Assembly (NCBI GenBank): GCA_033809515.1
Contig: JAPXLN010000026.1
Span: 1-14,751, forward strand
Reading direction: 5' to 3'
DNA: 14,751 nucleotides
DNA from: JAPXLN01 sp033809515
GTDB taxonomy: Bacteria > Bacillota > Sulfobacillia > Fermentithermobacillales > Fermentithermobacillaceae
The notes beneath the pieces are model-generated. The model made no database searches. It was not told the origin of the DNA and worked only from the letters and a program-made list of their open reading frames with translations. Shown piece after piece: positions 12,618-14,751 of the stretch; the first letter of the stretch is position 1; every line of letters starts with the position of its first letter. The position numbers and the translations under genes are program-made.

Positions 12618-14666
12618 CTCGATTACGTCTTCTGCTATATTGGCAGGGACTTCCTCGTAGCGGTCGAGCTCCATGGTGAAAAGCCCTCTGCCTTGTGTCA
12701 TAGACCGCAGATCGATAGCATACCTCTGCACTTCAGCCAGAGGAGCTGTTGCCTTCACAACCTGGAACTGACCGTGGCTTTCCATCCCCTGAATCCGGCC
12801 GCGCTTCTTATTCAGATCTCCCATAATATCGCCCATAAACTGCTCAGGGACTGTAACTTCCAGTCGAACTATGGGCTCTAGTATAATAGGCTCCGCTTTC
12901 ATACAGCCCTCTTTGAACGACAGAGATGCTGCGATCTTAAACGCCATCTCCGACGAGTCCACAGTGTGATAGGAACCGTCGTACAAAGTAGCTCTGATAT
13001 TTGTGGCCGGATATCCTGCCAGAACACCTTCAGTCATAGCTTCACGCAGCCCTTTTTCGACAGCGGGAATATACTGCCTGGGCACTGCCCCTCCGAAAAT
13101 CTTGTCAACAAACTCAAACTCGCCATCAGACAGAGGCTCAAACTCAACCCACACGTGACCGAACTGACCCCGGCCTCCGGTCTGCTTCTTGTGCTTCCCT
13201 TCAGACTTAGCTGTTCCCTTGATCGTCTCACGATACGGGATCCTCGGAACAGTCAGGTCAACGTCGACCCCGAATTTCCTTTTAAGCTTGGTCGTAGTCA
13301 CGTCCACATGAACTTCCCCAAGCCCTGAGAGAATGGTCTCAGCCGTCTCAGCTTGCCTTCCCACGTGTATAGTGGGGTCTTCTTCCATAAGTCTGGACAG
13401 CCCCGTGGATATCTTGTCTTCGTCGCCTTTGGTCCTAGGATGAACCGCCACCGAGTAGACCGGTGCGGGAAATTCCACCGGCGGGAACACCACAGGGTCT
13501 TCAATCTTGCAGAGGGTATCCCCTGTCAGAGTCTCCTGCAGTTTGGCAACGGCTCCAATATCACCGGGTGCCACCCACGGCACCGGTTCCTGGTTCTTGC
13601 CCTTAACTGAATACAGCTGCCCAACCCTCTCTTGCCTACCCCGGGTGGCATTCAGGCAAGTTGCATTTGACATAAATTTACCCGAGTACACTCGGAATAA
13701 GGTCAGTTTTCCCACGTACGGATCCGCGGTAGTCCTGAACACTAAAGCAGCAAAGGGTGCGTCTTCACTTGCCGCTCGCTCGACTTTGGTCTCCGATTGC
13801 GGAACCTTTCCAATCGCAGGAGGGACATCCTTAGGTGAAGGCAGGTAACTGATAGCTGCATCAAGAACCCCTGATACGCCTATGAGCCTGGCTGCAGAAG
13901 CAGGGACGACCAGGAACACCTTCCGTTCCATAGACGCAAGCCGCAACCCTCTGAGGATCTCGGCATCATCTAGATCCCCTTCCTCAAGGTACTTCTCCAT
14001 GAGATCATCGTCGCCGTCACATGCAGCTTCCTTGAGTCTCTCCTTAATATCCTCAATTCTGTCAGCCATCTCGGCCGGTGCAGAAGACTCTGATACACGC
14101 CCGTCAGGACCTGCCGTCAGCATTACGTTTCTCAGAACATCAACAATTCCCTTAACATTCGACTCCTTGCCCACCGGAACATAAAGAGGTAAGGCGTTCA
14201 CTCCGAAGGCCTCTCCCACCTGCTGAACAACCCTGTCAAAATCCGTATTCTCGCGATCGAGCTTGTTAATGACGATGAGAGTGGGAAGACCCTGTTCAGC
14301 GGCATATTGCCAAACCAATTCGGTTCCCACCTCGACTCCACCGGTGGCGTCAACAACGATGGCCGCCCCATCGCAAACCCTGAGCGCAGATCTGACTTCT
14401 CCGACAAAATCGAAATAGCCCGGAGTATCGAGTATGTTCACCTTGTGCCCCTTCCATTCGACCGGGGCTATGGATGTTGCAATAGTAGTCTTTCGTCTGA
14501 TTTCCTCGGAATCGAAATCGAGGACCGAGGAACCCTCATCAACCTTTCCAAAGCGATCGTTTCCCCCGGTCAAGAACAAAATGGCATCGCCTAGAGTAGT
14601 CTTGCCGGCACCACTGTGAGAGATAAGAGCAACATTCCTGATGCTCTCAGACGGGTATTCCTTCAT
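12588..14666 (-). CDS. fusA: EF-G paralogue, EF-G2-type translational GTPase
   Basis: This 692-residue protein has all five EF-G domains. The GTPase has G1 SHSGAGKT (16-23), G3 DTPG (80-83), G4 NKLD (134-137) and a G5-like PASAARLIGVSG. Domain IV has TGGRGQFGHV and the tip loop SYHTVDSSEMAFKIAAS. Where canonical EF-G has RGITI in switch I, this protein has RRKTTIATSIAP. That feature, and its overall likeness to Thermus EF-G-2 (from memory), place it in the EF-G2 subgroup of unsettled function rather than the main elongation factor. The main fusA normally sits in the rpsL-rpsG-fusA-tuf operon, and none of those genes is here, which supports a paralogue. ATG at 14666 follows GGGGAG by about 10 bases. 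The product ends in a charged KAKEQK tail. It appears to be a single-gene unit, with a hairpin terminator downstream. Confidence 0.93.
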   Translation of the reverse strand: MKEYPSESIRNVALISHSGAGKTTLGDAILFLTGGNDRFGKVDEGSSVLDFDSEEIRRKTTIATSIAPVEWKGHKVNILDTPGYFDFVGEVRSALRVCDGAAIVVDATGGVEVGTELVWQYAAEQGLPTLIVINKLDRENTDFDRVVQQVGEAFGVNALPLYVPVGKESNVKGIVDVLRNVMLTAGPDGRVSESSAPAEMADRIEDIKERLKEAACDGDDDLMEKYLEEGDLDDAEILRGLRLASMERKVFLVVPASAARLIGVSGVLDAAISYLPSPKDVPPAIGKVPQSETKVERAASEDAPFAALVFRTTADPYVGKLTLFRVYSGKFMSNATCLNATRGRQERVGQLYSVKGKNQEPVPWVAPGDIGAVAKLQETLTGDTLCKIEDPVVFPPVEFPAPVYSVAVHPRTKGDEDKISTGLSRLMEEDPTIHVGRQAETAETILSGLGEVHVDVTTTKLKRKFGVDVDLTVPRIPYRETIKGTAKSEGKHKKQTGGRGQFGHVWVEFEPLSDGEFEFVDKIFGGAVPRQYIPAVEKGLREAMTEGVLAGYPATNIRATLYDGSYHTVDSSEMAFKIAASLSFKEGCMKAEPIILEPIVRLEVTVPEQFMGDIMGDLNKKRGRIQGMESHGQFQVVKATAPLAEVQRYAIDLRSMTQGRGLFTMELDRYEEVPANIAEDVIEEARKAKEQK

Positions 14667-14712
14667 AGGTACGCATCTCCCCTTGCACTTGAAAGAAGCC
14701 TAGAGGCTCCTC

Positions 14713-14734
14713 GGGCATATTATCAATTATGCCC
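14713..14734. promoter_or_regulatory. Inverted repeat overlapping the EF-G2 promoter
   Basis: GGGCATA (14713-14719) and TATGCCC (14728-14734) form a perfect 7-bp inverted repeat around an 8-base AT-rich centre. It covers the proposed -10 hexamer, so it could be an operator for a dimeric regulator. It could also be a hairpin ending an upstream gene outside the window, but no U-tract follows it. Confidence 0.4.
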
Positions 14735-14746
14735 TACCGGACGCAA
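14719..14746 (-). promoter_or_regulatory. Possible promoter for the EF-G2 gene
   Basis: On the minus strand, TTGCGT (14746-14741), a 16-base spacer and GATAAT (14724-14719) precede the gene. The predicted start near 14711 gives a leader of about 45 bases. The -10 matches 5 of 6 and the -35 matches 3 of 6. The remaining bases to the right edge show no gene. Confidence 0.45.
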
Positions 14747-14751
14747 GCCTT

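Noticed and set aside
1..14751. Mobile elements, CRISPR arrays, phage genes or toxin-antitoxin pairs
   Set aside because: I saw no transposase, integrase, direct-repeat array or target-site duplication, and nearly all of the window is occupied by recognisable core genes.

Overview
The window is a stretch of ordinary chromosome from a Gram-positive bacterium of the Bacillota, most likely a member of the Clostridia sensu lato. The main evidence is a complete ctsR-mcsA-mcsB-clpC-radA cluster, the signature order of low-GC Gram-positives. A YacL-type PIN-TRAM protein, an LCP-family wall enzyme, a CarD regulator and a SpoIID/LytB-domain protein support this. Shine-Dalgarno sequences are strong (AGGAGG type). 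Start codons are unusually often TTG (yacL, ispDF, carD, the SpoIID-like gene) or GTG (radA, clpC, trxB, the 132-aa gene). I cannot name the genus from the sequence.

Layout from left to right. (1) Positions 1-3077, minus strand: an LCP-family gene, then yacL with its own sigma-A-type promoter, then an IspD-IspF fusion gene that overlaps yacL by 8 bases and runs off the left edge. (2) Positions 3162-4296, plus strand: carD, a tRNA-Ala(CGC) with its own good promoter, and a 132-codon gene of unknown function carrying C-x-C and C-x-x-C motifs. (3) Positions 4319-10325, minus strand: radA, clpC, mcsB, mcsA and ctsR, transcribed in the order ctsR to radA, with a sigma-A-like promoter and a CtsR operator just upstream of ctsR. 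(4) Positions 10442-11356, minus strand: thioredoxin reductase. (5) Positions 11494-12447, plus strand: a membrane-anchored SpoIID/LytB-domain protein. (6) A strong hairpin at 12462-12499 between convergent genes, then a divergent EF-G paralogue (EF-G2 type) on the minus strand up to 14666.

How the genes work together. CtsR represses the stress operon. McsB with its activator McsA phosphorylates arginines on CtsR and on substrates, and ClpC unfolds the marked proteins for ClpP, which is not in the window. RadA is a recombination branch-migration ATPase that usually sits behind clpC. TrxB supplies reduced thioredoxin. IspDF performs two steps of the MEP isoprenoid pathway.

There is no mobile element, CRISPR array or obvious horizontally acquired island. 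The least understood item is the small cysteine-motif protein behind the tRNA. Other points worth a look are the IspD-IspF fusion, the missing disA, the opposite orientation of the carD-tRNA block, the paralogous EF-G with a variant switch I, and a degenerate 15-bp repeat that straddles the EF-G2 stop codon.
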